From contig NZ_FZPA01000013.1 in the NCBI RefSeq assembly GCF_900188185.1, positions 1 to 64,000 on the forward strand: a stretch of DNA of 64,000 nucleotides, in the 5' to 3' direction. The DNA is from Sphingopyxis indica (GTDB lineage: Bacteria; Pseudomonadota; Alphaproteobacteria; Sphingomonadales; Sphingomonadaceae). The notes beneath the pieces are model-generated. The model was not told the DNA's origin. It worked only from the letters and a program-made list of their open reading frames with translations, and ran no database searches. Within the stretch, counting starts at the first letter, position 1. Every line of letters begins with the position of its first letter. Positions 57,573-64,000 of this stretch are shown piece by piece. A program made the translations under genes and the position numbers.

Positions 57573-58514
57573 TCAAGTTTCGGGCGGCACGCGAAAATCC
57601 CAGACGGGGATGCCGAACGCGCGGGCCTTGTCGACGAGATTGTCCTGGATGCCGGTGCCCGAGAAGACGACGAGCCCGGCGGGCATCGCATCGATCATCC
57701 GGTCGTTGCGCTTGAACGGGGCCGCCTTCTTGTGGCGATTCCAGTCGGGCCGGAAAGCGACCTGCGGCACGCGGCGGGTATCAGCCCAGCAAGCGGCGGC
57801 GCGCTCGGCCCCGGTCGGCGTCGCACCGTGCATCAGCACCATGTCGGGATGGCGGGTATGGATACGATCGAGCGCGGCCCAGATATGCTGGTGATCGTTG
57901 CAGGCGGGACCGCCGCTGAAGGCGACGCGAGTGCCTTCGGGGATCAATGCCGCGGCTTTTTCGCGCAGCCGCTTGTCGAGGAAATCGCGGCGGTCGATCA
58001 TCGACGCAGTCAGCGTCTTGTGCTGGGCGCGCGATCCGGTGCGCGGCATCCAGGCTTTGCGGAGATGAAGGCGGAATTGCTCGGCGGCGCATTCGCGGAA
58101 AAATTCCATCGTATCGCGGCGCTCGATCATCGTGATGCCTTCGGCGATCTTGCGCTCGAGTTCGACCGAGCGGATTTCGCTGCCGTCCTGTTCGCGCTGC
58201 TGCTCGCGCTGGGCCTGCTCGTTGCGATCAAGGTCGCGTTCGATCCGCTCGCCGGCACGGTGGAAGATATTGACGATGTTCCAGAGCAGGTCTTCGAGAT
58301 CGGGCTCGATGCGGGTGTCGACGAGGCAGCCAGTCATCGCGTCGAAGATGTCGGCGACGGCGCCGCCAGCGAGCCGATCGTCGGGAAGCGGCCTGCTATC
58401 GGGCTCGTCCTCATAGGGACGGTGACCGTAAAGCTGCATTTCCTGAAGAAGATAAGCGCTGGCGCCGGGTTCATGCGGTTCGCCGCGTTCGGGAAAGTCG
58501 GACAGGTCGGTCAT
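57573..58514 (-). CDS. DUF2493 protein (SLOG-like)
   Basis: A 313-residue protein with a charged helical N-terminal part (IERDLDRNEQAQREQQREQD) and a C-terminal SLOG/DUF2493-type Rossmann domain: TRVAFSGGPACNDHQHIWAA, MVLMHGATPTGAERAAACWA and GLVVFSGTGIQDNLVDKARA. SLOG domains bind nucleotides or nucleotide-derived ligands. Genes of this type are a standard part of sphingomonad element backbones. The ATG at 58514 is used; earlier codons are arginine-rich noise. Confidence 0.85.
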   Translation of the reverse strand: MTDLSDFPERGEPHEPGASAYLLQEMQLYGHRPYEDEPDSRPLPDDRLAGGAVADIFDAMTGCLVDTRIEPDLEDLLWNIVNIFHRAGERIERDLDRNEQAQREQQREQDGSEIRSVELERKIAEGITMIERRDTMEFFRECAAEQFRLHLRKAWMPRTGSRAQHKTLTASMIDRRDFLDKRLREKAAALIPEGTRVAFSGGPACNDHQHIWAALDRIHTRHPDMVLMHGATPTGAERAAACWADTRRVPQVAFRPDWNRHKKAAPFKRNDRMIDAMPAGLVVFSGTGIQDNLVDKARAFGIPVWDFRVPPET

Positions 58515-58929
58515 GTCATCTCTCGCATCTGGCGGCCGCGCCTCTCGCGGCCTTCGCAGCGACGCCTTTGCGGCGGCGGGTGCGGGTCCGCACCGCACGG
58601 GCAGAGCCCGGGCGGCCGAAGCGCAGCGAAGGATGGCGGGCGAAGGCTATTTTGCCTCGCGATGCAAAGGGGCAGAGCCCCGGCGGAAAATGGCCGCACG
58701 CCAAGCCATTGCGAGGCCCGCGCCCGATGCCGCAGTCGCCCTCCAGCGAAGGCCGGAGGCGCGGCTGCCCTGGGAGAAGGGAGTGATCACTCTATCCATC
58801 CCGACAGGGCGAGCCGCTTGCAGGCGGCGCAGCCTTCCACAGGAAATGGTCCGGCGCGGCAACGGTCACGAAACTCGCCCCAAAAAAGTCTTGCCTAATC
58901 AGAGCGACGCGTGAAGGCGGCTGGGGGCA
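58515..58929. other. Noncoding leader region between DUF2493 and abiEi genes
   Basis: About 415 bases with no credible gene. It is G+C-rich, with two similar stretches beginning GGCAGAGCCC (about 58601 and 58669) that form an imperfect direct repeat. Possibly a long leader of the DUF2493 gene or a small RNA; nothing definite was seen. Confidence 0.4.
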
Positions 58930-59003
58930 TGTCCGAAATCCCGCTATGTTTTTCGGACAACTCCACTGGCAATTGTCCGAAATACTGCTATATATTTCGG
59001 ACA
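58930..59003 (+). promoter_or_regulatory. Tandem inverted-repeat operators of the AbiE-like pair
   Basis: Two near-identical dyads: TGTCCGAAA (58930-58938) with TTTCGGACA (58951-58959), and TGTCCGAAAT (58974-58983) with ATTTCGGACA (58994-59003). The starts are 44 bases apart, about four helical turns, and the second repeat runs into the start codon. AbiEi-type antitoxins bind inverted repeats at their own promoter, so these are the expected operators. Confidence 0.75.
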
Positions 59004-59650
59004 TGGAGAAGCCCGCATCCGGATTGAAAGCCGCGATCCTCGATCGTACCGAGGTGCCCGGCAGCGTATGGACCCCCAGCGATTTTCTCGATCTCGGGAG
59101 TCGGGAGGCCGTCGATAAGGCTCTGCAGCGCCTCGCAAAATCGGACGAACTGCGCAGGATCGACCGCGGCCTCTATGACAGGCCCGCGCATAATGAGCTG
59201 ACCCACCAGGCCAATCCGCCCAGTCCGAAGGCAGTGATCGACGCGGTTGCCCGCCGCGACCAGATCCGCGTGCTCGTCGATGGCATGACCGCCGCCAACG
59301 ACCTCGGTTTCACCAACGCCGTGCCGGCGAAGATCATCGTTCATGCCGAAACGGGCCTGAAGACGATCAAGCTCGGCAATATGGCCATCATTTTCAAGCC
59401 GACGGCGGCAAGCAAGCTGTTCTGGGCCGGGAGACCGGCGATGCGGATCGTTCAGGCCCTGCACTGGCTGCGCGACACGATGCTCGGCGACGAGAATGAC
59501 CAATGGCGCGAGCGGCTCGTGCAGTTGCTCGACGATCCCGTTCATGGCGAAACGCTCCGCACTGATCTTGCCGCGGGCATGACGAGTCTGCCCGTCTGGA
59601 TGCAGGAGTTGCTGCGCCCGCTCGTCTTCCGTCAGGAACCTGGCGCATGA
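59003..59650 (+). CDS. abiEi: AbiEi-like antitoxin (DUF6088 family)
   Basis: Antitoxin of a type IV (AbiE-like) toxin-antitoxin pair. An N-terminal winged-helix domain (WTPSDFLDLGSREAVDKALQ and RIDRGLYDRPAHN) is followed by the DUF6088 core VDGMTAANDLGFTNAVPAKI and IIFKPTAASKLFWAGRPAMR. There are 215 residues. The ATG at 59003 is chosen because the double dyad ends exactly there, which leaves no clear ribosome-binding site; an earlier ATG at 58946 would start inside the operator. It overlaps the toxin gene by 4 bases. Confidence 0.85.
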   Translation: MEKPASGLKAAILDRTEVPGSVWTPSDFLDLGSREAVDKALQRLAKSDELRRIDRGLYDRPAHNELTHQANPPSPKAVIDAVARRDQIRVLVDGMTAANDLGFTNAVPAKIIVHAETGLKTIKLGNMAIIFKPTAASKLFWAGRPAMRIVQALHWLRDTMLGDENDQWRERLVQLLDDPVHGETLRTDLAAGMTSLPVWMQELLRPLVFRQEPGA

Positions 59651-60693
59651 ACCCCGGTTTCGACGAAGTTCTGCGTGCAGGGACGCGAACCCGGAGCGGC
59701 CTCTTCATCACCGCCGCGCAGCGCCTAGGCACCACGCCGCAGAATGTCGAAAAGGACTTCTGGGTGTGCTGGACGCTGGACGCGCTGTTCAACGGATTGC
59801 CCGATGGCCCCCGGCTGTTGTTCAAGGGCGGGACGTCGCTTTCGAAAGGCTTCGGTCTGATCCGGCGATTCTCGGAAGATATCGACGTCACGGTCTTTCG
59901 CGACGACCTTGGCGTCCCCGCGACGATCGACGAGCTCGCAGCGCTGAGCCGCAAGAAGCGCGAGGCCGCGCTCGATGCGATCCGGGATGCGTGCGAGGCC
60001 CATATCAACGGCGCACTCCTCGATCATCTGACCGTCATCGCCGCCCAATGCTGTGAGCGGGCCGGGCTCGAGGCCGGCGCGATCAAGGTCATCCCCGACG
60101 CAAAGGATCGCCAGACATTGCTGGTGGCCTATCCCAGCGTGACGAGCGAAGATGCCTATATCGCGAAGAGCGTGAAGATTGAATCGGGCGCCAAATCGGC
60201 GCTCGATCCCAATAGCCGCCGAAGCATCGCGCCCTATGTTGACGAGGATCTGCCCACGATCGATCTCGGCGTCCCCAATGTGACGATCGTCGATGCCGAA
60301 CGCACCTTCTGGGACAAGGTCGTCATCCTGCACGGGCTGCGGCGATGGTATGAAATCCGGGGACAATTGCGTGGCAACGGCCAGCGCGTGTCGCGCCACT
60401 ATTATGACCTTCACCAGTTGATGCAGTCGCCCGTGGGTCAAAGCGCGATCGAGGACCGGACACTCGGCGAGGATTGCGTCGCCCATGCGCGCATGTTCTT
60501 CAATCGCCCGGATTTCGATCTCGCATCGGCACAACCGCCGACATTCGTCCTTTGCCCCGAGGACGGCATGATCAACGATCTCAGACAGGATTATCGCGCC
60601 ATGGCGACGATGATCTTCAGCGAGCCGCCCGAATTTGATGCCATTGTCGACAGTGTCGCTGCACTCGAACGCCAACTCAACGCGAGGAAATAA
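59647..60693 (+). CDS. abiEii: AbiEii/AbiGii-type nucleotidyltransferase toxin
   Basis: Nucleotidyltransferase toxin of the AbiE/AbiG family. The active site is LLFKGGTSLSKGFGLIRRFS (residues about 56-75) with the downstream EDIDVTVFR carrying the catalytic Asp pair. TIVDAERTFWDKVVILHGLR is another conserved block. Some AbiEii homologues modify tRNA and stop growth, giving phage abortive infection; activity here is inferred. At 348 residues it is normal length. It is translationally coupled to abiEi. Confidence 0.88.
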   Translation: MNPGFDEVLRAGTRTRSGLFITAAQRLGTTPQNVEKDFWVCWTLDALFNGLPDGPRLLFKGGTSLSKGFGLIRRFSEDIDVTVFRDDLGVPATIDELAALSRKKREAALDAIRDACEAHINGALLDHLTVIAAQCCERAGLEAGAIKVIPDAKDRQTLLVAYPSVTSEDAYIAKSVKIESGAKSALDPNSRRSIAPYVDEDLPTIDLGVPNVTIVDAERTFWDKVVILHGLRRWYEIRGQLRGNGQRVSRHYYDLHQLMQSPVGQSAIEDRTLGEDCVAHARMFFNRPDFDLASAQPPTFVLCPEDGMINDLRQDYRAMATMIFSEPPEFDAIVDSVAALERQLNARK

Positions 60694-60810
60694 CGATCAA
60701 GCAGCGCGCAACAGCTGGAGCAGTGCGTCCATAGCCGCGCGTAGAAGCCATTGCGCAGGCCAAACTCCACCCCATGGCCACCAATCAGATGTTTCTTTTA
60801 GGACAGAATA

Positions 60811-60838
60811 TTGACTTTTGTTCAATAAAGGAACATAT
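60811..60838 (+). promoter_or_regulatory. Promoter of the Xre/RES pair
   Basis: TTGACT (60811-60816) and ACATAT (60833-60838) with a 16-base spacer, 21 bases before the antitoxin ATG. The TTGA...TCAA dyad at 60811-60825 may be part of the operator. An AAGGAG ribosome-binding site lies at 60846-60851. Confidence 0.55.
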
Positions 60839-60859
60839 GGATCATGAAAGGAGCCCGAC

Positions 60860-61243
60860 ATGGCAACGGCAGTGGCAAAGACGATCGACCGGAAGGATCT
60901 TACCGGCCCGGCGCTGCGCACCTTTTTCAACATCGCCGAGGCGTGGAAGCTCAGCGAAAGCGAGCAGATGGCGGTCCTCGGGCTCGACAGCCGTTCGACG
61001 CTGCATAATTGGAAACGCGGCGAGGTCGCGGCGCTTTCGAAGGATGCGCTCGAGCGGATTTCCTATGTGATGGGCATCTACAAAGGCTTGCAGATTCTCG
61101 TGCCCGCCACTGCGGACGAATGGGTCCGCAAGCCGAACAAGGCGAAGAGCTTCGCCGGCAAGTCCGCCCTCGACCGGATGGTGTCGGGCAATGTCTCGGA
61201 CCTTTATGTCGTGCGGCAATATATCGACGGGCAGCGCGGCTAA
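60860..61243 (+). CDS. Xre/MbcA/ParS-type antitoxin
   Basis: A 127-residue antitoxin. The Xre-like N-terminal HTH (FFNIAEAWKLSESEQMAVLG, then DSRSTLHNWKRGEVAALSKD) is followed by the DUF2384-like C-terminal domain (SYVMGIYKGLQILVPATADE, GKSALDRMVSGNVSDLYVVR). Antitoxins of this group inhibit the RES toxin by occupying its NAD site. The gene ends 4 bases before the toxin start. Confidence 0.85.
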   Translation: MATAVAKTIDRKDLTGPALRTFFNIAEAWKLSESEQMAVLGLDSRSTLHNWKRGEVAALSKDALERISYVMGIYKGLQILVPATADEWVRKPNKAKSFAGKSALDRMVSGNVSDLYVVRQYIDGQRG

Positions 61244-61247
61244 GCCC

Positions 61248-61937
61248 ATGCCGCTCGACATTCCGGTGACGGCGACGAGCTGGTCGCCCTGCTACCGCAT
61301 CATCCCCAGCCGCTTCCCGCCGATCGGCCTGTTCGAGAAGGTTGCCGATCCGGACGATCTCGAGGCGGTCTTCCAGATCGAGGCGATGACCAACGATCGC
61401 CTCCGCGACGAAGTCGGCATACTCGCGCTGGTGCCGCCCGAGGACCGTGTTTCGGGCCCCGGCACGACACCGATCATGGCGGCCTTCACCCATCTCAATC
61501 CCGAGGGCAGCCGTTTTACCGACGGCAGCTTCGGCGTCTTCTACGCCGGCCACACGCTCGACACCGCGATCGCCGAAACGCGGCATCACCGCACCAGATT
61601 CCTCGCCGCGACCGACGAGCCCGCCCAGGAGATCGACATGCGCGTCTATGCCATCGACCTCGAGGCCGGTCTCCACGACATTCGCGGTCTCGCGGACAGC
61701 CACGCGCATCTCTATGATCCGGACAGCTATATCCATGCGCAAGGGCTCGGGGCGGAGCTCCGCGATGCGGGTGCGGACGGTATCCTCTACCAGAGCGTCC
61801 GCCATCCCGGCGGCGAATGCGCCGCCGCCTTCCGGCCGCGCCTCCTGTCCAATTGCCGGCAGGAACGGCATCTCTGCTATATGTGGGACGGCACGGCCAT
61901 CACGACCATCTATGAAAAAAAGAGCCTCGATAGCTGA
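61248..61937 (+). CDS. RES-domain toxin (NAD phosphorylase/ADP-ribosyltransferase type)
   Basis: A 229-residue RES toxin. The fold begins CYRIIPSRFPPIGLFEKVAD (conserved Arg and Tyr), continues with SRFTDGSFGVFYAGHTLDTA IAETR (Glu near residue 110), and ends with GLGAELRDAGADGILYQSVR. RES toxins such as MbcT degrade NAD, while ParT ADP-ribosylates a metabolic enzyme; which applies here is open. The ATG at 61248 follows the antitoxin stop. Confidence 0.88.
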   Translation: MPLDIPVTATSWSPCYRIIPSRFPPIGLFEKVADPDDLEAVFQIEAMTNDRLRDEVGILALVPPEDRVSGPGTTPIMAAFTHLNPEGSRFTDGSFGVFYAGHTLDTAIAETRHHRTRFLAATDEPAQEIDMRVYAIDLEAGLHDIRGLADSHAHLYDPDSYIHAQGLGAELRDAGADGILYQSVRHPGGECAAAFRPRLLSNCRQERHLCYMWDGTAITTIYEKKSLDS

Positions 61938-61986
61938 AAGAGCGCGATAGCGTCCGGGCTCCAAGCCGAACCCTTTTCGTCAGGGA

Positions 61987-63024
61987 TCATCGTCCAATAA
62001 ATCTCGCCGCGTCGACAGGCGTCAACTGCGACCGCAGCTGTTCTGCCAGCCGCGCCGGGCCGAAGCGGCGAAGATCGGTGTTGAGATCGTCACGCTGCGG
62101 CTCGAGCGGGTGAACCGCGATGCCGAGCGGCAAGGCGCGTTCGTTCAGCGCCGCCCAGGCGGCGTGCCCAGCGGGATCATCGTCGCGCGCGACATAGAGG
62201 CGCCGCAGGCCTGCCGGAAACAGAAGTGCCGCAAGATGGGCGGCGGAGAGACCGGCCACGAGCGGCAATGCTGGAGCGACCTCGCGCAGTGACAACATGG
62301 TCTCGATGCCCTCGCCGAAGGCCATGACGTCTCCCGCCAGCCCGAAGCGCACGCCATGCCCCAGGAGATGTCCCATCGCGCGGCGCGGATAGGCTACCGG
62401 CGCCTTGGCCGGCCGTGCCGGATCGAGCCATGTGCGGTGGACGCCGGTGAGCGAGCCGCCCAAATCGGTCACCGCCGCGATCATCGCCGGGAATGCCGGC
62501 TTGACCGAGGCGACATCCTCGTCGGACCGGCGATAATAGCAATGCGGATGATATCGCAGCGCCGGCAAATCCCCGCCACGCCGAAGCGCGCGTTCCGCGA
62601 GATAGGTTCGCACCAGCGTCCCGGCGATGGGATTGGATGCCGCCCAAAGCCGCGCGGCCGCCTCCCTGCTTCCCGGGCTCGCCCGCCGCGGACGCGGGTT
62701 GCGCTTCACCGGATCAGGCGGAGGCAGGCTCAGGAAGCGCCGCGCCTCGGCAAGCGTGTCGCCGAGGCTCATATGCGCGCAGCTCGCGGCGATGATGTCG
62801 AGCAGATCGCCATGATCGCCGGTCGCCGCATCGGTCCATTTTCCGGCGCGCGGCTTGCTCTCGCTGCCGCTGAGGCGGACGTAGAGACTTCGCCCCGGTG
62901 CATTATGCACATCGCCGACCAGCCAATAATGGCCTTCGCGGCGACCGTTCGAGAGATAGTGGCGACACACCGCCTCGGCATTCTCACCGAGACGGCGCGC
63001 AAGTTCACGGGCTGGGCTTTCCAT
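61987..63024 (-). CDS. DUF7146/Toprim-domain protein
   Basis: A 345-residue protein related to plasmid primases. The N-terminal part has ARRLGENAEAVCRHYLSNGR and GHYWLVGDVHNAPGRSLYVR. The C-terminal Toprim-like part has VMAFGEGIETMLSLREVAPA (Glu) and LRRLYVARDDDPAGHAAWAA (Asp-Asp-Asp). A zinc-finger-like Cys set is not obvious. Genes of this type occur next to a strawberry-notch-like gene in sphingomonad elements and may act in replication or processing of transferred DNA. The ATG at 63024 is chosen because it begins the family domain. Confidence 0.82.
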   Translation of the reverse strand: MESPARELARRLGENAEAVCRHYLSNGRREGHYWLVGDVHNAPGRSLYVRLSGSESKPRAGKWTDAATGDHGDLLDIIAASCAHMSLGDTLAEARRFLSLPPPDPVKRNPRPRRASPGSREAAARLWAASNPIAGTLVRTYLAERALRRGGDLPALRYHPHCYYRRSDEDVASVKPAFPAMIAAVTDLGGSLTGVHRTWLDPARPAKAPVAYPRRAMGHLLGHGVRFGLAGDVMAFGEGIETMLSLREVAPALPLVAGLSAAHLAALLFPAGLRRLYVARDDDPAGHAAWAALNERALPLGIAVHPLEPQRDDLNTDLRRFGPARLAEQLRSQLTPVDAARFIGR

Positions 63025-63035
63025 GCGGGGCTCCT

Positions 63036-64000
63036 TCAGGCGGCCTTGCGATCCGAGACCCGCTCGATCGGAAACCGATCGACGAGCCGCGCGAACACAT
63101 CGGCGCCAGCAGCCCCTGCCGGCACGTAGAGCTTCAATTTCCACGAGACGATCTCAGAAATCAAGCCAAATGCCTTCAGCCGCCCGATACCCAGATCGTT
63201 GAAACCGGTGAGCTCGATCCGCCAATCGTTCATCGCGCGGACGCGCGCGACGCGCTGGCCCTCGGTAAGATGCAGGACGGCTTCGCCCGCAAGCAACATC
63301 GACCAGGCAGTTTCGGCCGACAGCTTAGGCGGCCCGTCGTCGACGATCCGCGCAGCCCATGCGGGCGATACGCGGCGGCCGATCACGCGCTCGCCCGCAT
63401 CGGTCTGCAGCCGGTAGACCCGCGTCGACTCGTTCGGCAGACTCCGCCAGATCGGCAGCAAGAGGCCCGCGACCATGTGCAGCGTTCCGGTCTCATAGTC
63501 GGGAAGCTCTCCAAGTTCGGCTTCCCACGCCGCCGTGAACGCCTCCGCATCGACGATAGTCCAGTGGCTCGCCCCGAACTGCTCGGCGAGGATCAGCACT
63601 GTCTCCATGGGGCGGATCAGGCGGAAGCGGCGATGCACCGCACCCTCGTCGTCGATAAGGCTGCGTGCGCGCAGCTTGACCGCTGCCCGGCCCGAACGCC
63701 CGTTCACCAGCAACGCCGCTTCTTCAGCCCGTGCGAGATCGAGCGCCTTGCCGAGCGAGAGCGGGACGACGCGGTCCCTCCGGTCGATGGTCAGAAGCTG
63801 GGTTTCTGCGCCAGTGCCCGGGTGGGTGTAAATCGTCCGGCGATCGGTGACGACGAAGCTCTCGGCGCGCAGCGTCTCGAGGCCGACCTCATAACTGCCC
63901 GCCGCGACCGCCGCCTCGATCCGCGCGACGAGCAGCCCCTCGAACGCTTCGAACAGGATATTCTGAAGGTCGATGGTGAGCGCGAGCATGCGGTTGAGGA
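63036..64000 (-). CDS. Strawberry-notch-like ATPase, C-terminal part (cut by window edge)
   Basis: The C-terminal 320 residues of a large protein of the bacterial strawberry-notch-like helicase/ATPase group. The characteristic end region is LNRMLALTIDLQNILFEAFE, followed by a long beta-rich C-terminus (TLHMVAGLLLPIWRSL and VYRLQTDAGERVIGRRVSPA). The frame is open past base 64000, so the ATPase core lies outside the window. It is adjacent to the Toprim gene in the same direction, separated by 11 bases. Confidence 0.8.
   Translation of the reverse strand, partial: LNRMLALTIDLQNILFEAFEGLLVARIEAAVAAGSYEVGLETLRAESFVVTDRRTIYTHPGTGAETQLLTIDRRDRVVPLSLGKALDLARAEEAALLVNGRSGRAAVKLRARSLIDDEGAVHRRFRLIRPMETVLILAEQFGASHWTIVDAEAFTAAWEAELGELPDYETGTLHMVAGLLLPIWRSLPNESTRVYRLQTDAGERVIGRRVSPAWAARIVDDGPPKLSAETAWSMLLAGEAVLHLTEGQRVARVRAMNDWRIELTGFNDLGIGRLKAFGLISEIVSWKLKLYVPAGAAGADVFARLVDRFPIERVSDRKAA

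Overview
The window looks like part of an integrative and conjugative element (or conjugative plasmid) from an alphaproteobacterium, most likely a sphingomonad. It is very G+C rich. It carries a Tn4371-like set of trb genes, TraG, a DUF3363 relaxase and TraF, together with the small DUF736, DUF2274, DUF2285, DUF2840, DUF2493 and DUF7146 proteins that accompany such elements in Sphingomonadales. No integrase, replication initiator, tRNA, rRNA, insertion sequence or CRISPR array was recognised, so the element ends lie outside the window or were missed. The organism assignment is inference from gene content.

Layout. (1) 1-3.9 kb: the 3' part of an FTR1-type iron permease, then an arsenic operon (arsR, two unrelated arsenate reductases, ACR3 permease, arsH). 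(2) 3.9-27.4 kb: the transfer backbone. trbB-C-D-E-J-K-L-F-G-I plus a DUF2274 gene run leftward, as do a CopG protein, traG, the relaxase, a lytic transglycosylase, traF and small accessory genes. A candidate oriT lies just upstream of the relaxase. A few rightward genes (LuxR-type HTH, membrane protein, RadC-wHTH fusion) interrupt the block, and a HipBA toxin-antitoxin pair sits near its right end. (3) 27.7-37.9 kb: metal cargo, with a His-rich periplasmic protein, czcCBA, HupE/UreJ, a transmembrane anchor protein, an MFS exporter with a His-rich tail and a methyltransferase. (4) 38.2-46.5 kb: a less G+C-rich divergent seven-gene module that matches no system I can name. PfkB kinase, SIS-HAD fusion and NADAR point left. 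An HTH regulator, a PRTase-like protein, an ORC/CDC6-like ATPase and an unknown 412-residue protein point right. (5) 46.6-56.0 kb: an RND tripartite pump, a CueR-like regulator, the copper ATPase copA and the chaperone copZ. Three MerR-type promoters suggest one regulon, in composition like the Salmonella gol/ges gold system. (6) 56.1-64 kb: an EexN-like exclusion lipoprotein, then backbone genes (DUF2493, Toprim/DUF7146, a strawberry-notch-like ATPase running off the edge) mixed with stability or defence genes (MNT-HEPN fusion, AbiEi/AbiEii pair, Xre/RES pair).

The best candidate for an undescribed system is the 38.2-46.5 kb module. It pairs possible nucleoside/sugar-phosphate chemistry (NADAR, PfkB, SIS-HAD) with a translationally coupled PRTase-ATPase pair and a third protein, around one HTH regulator. 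Together these resemble a conflict or stress-response locus. No function has been shown, and that reading is inference from domain content and gene order.
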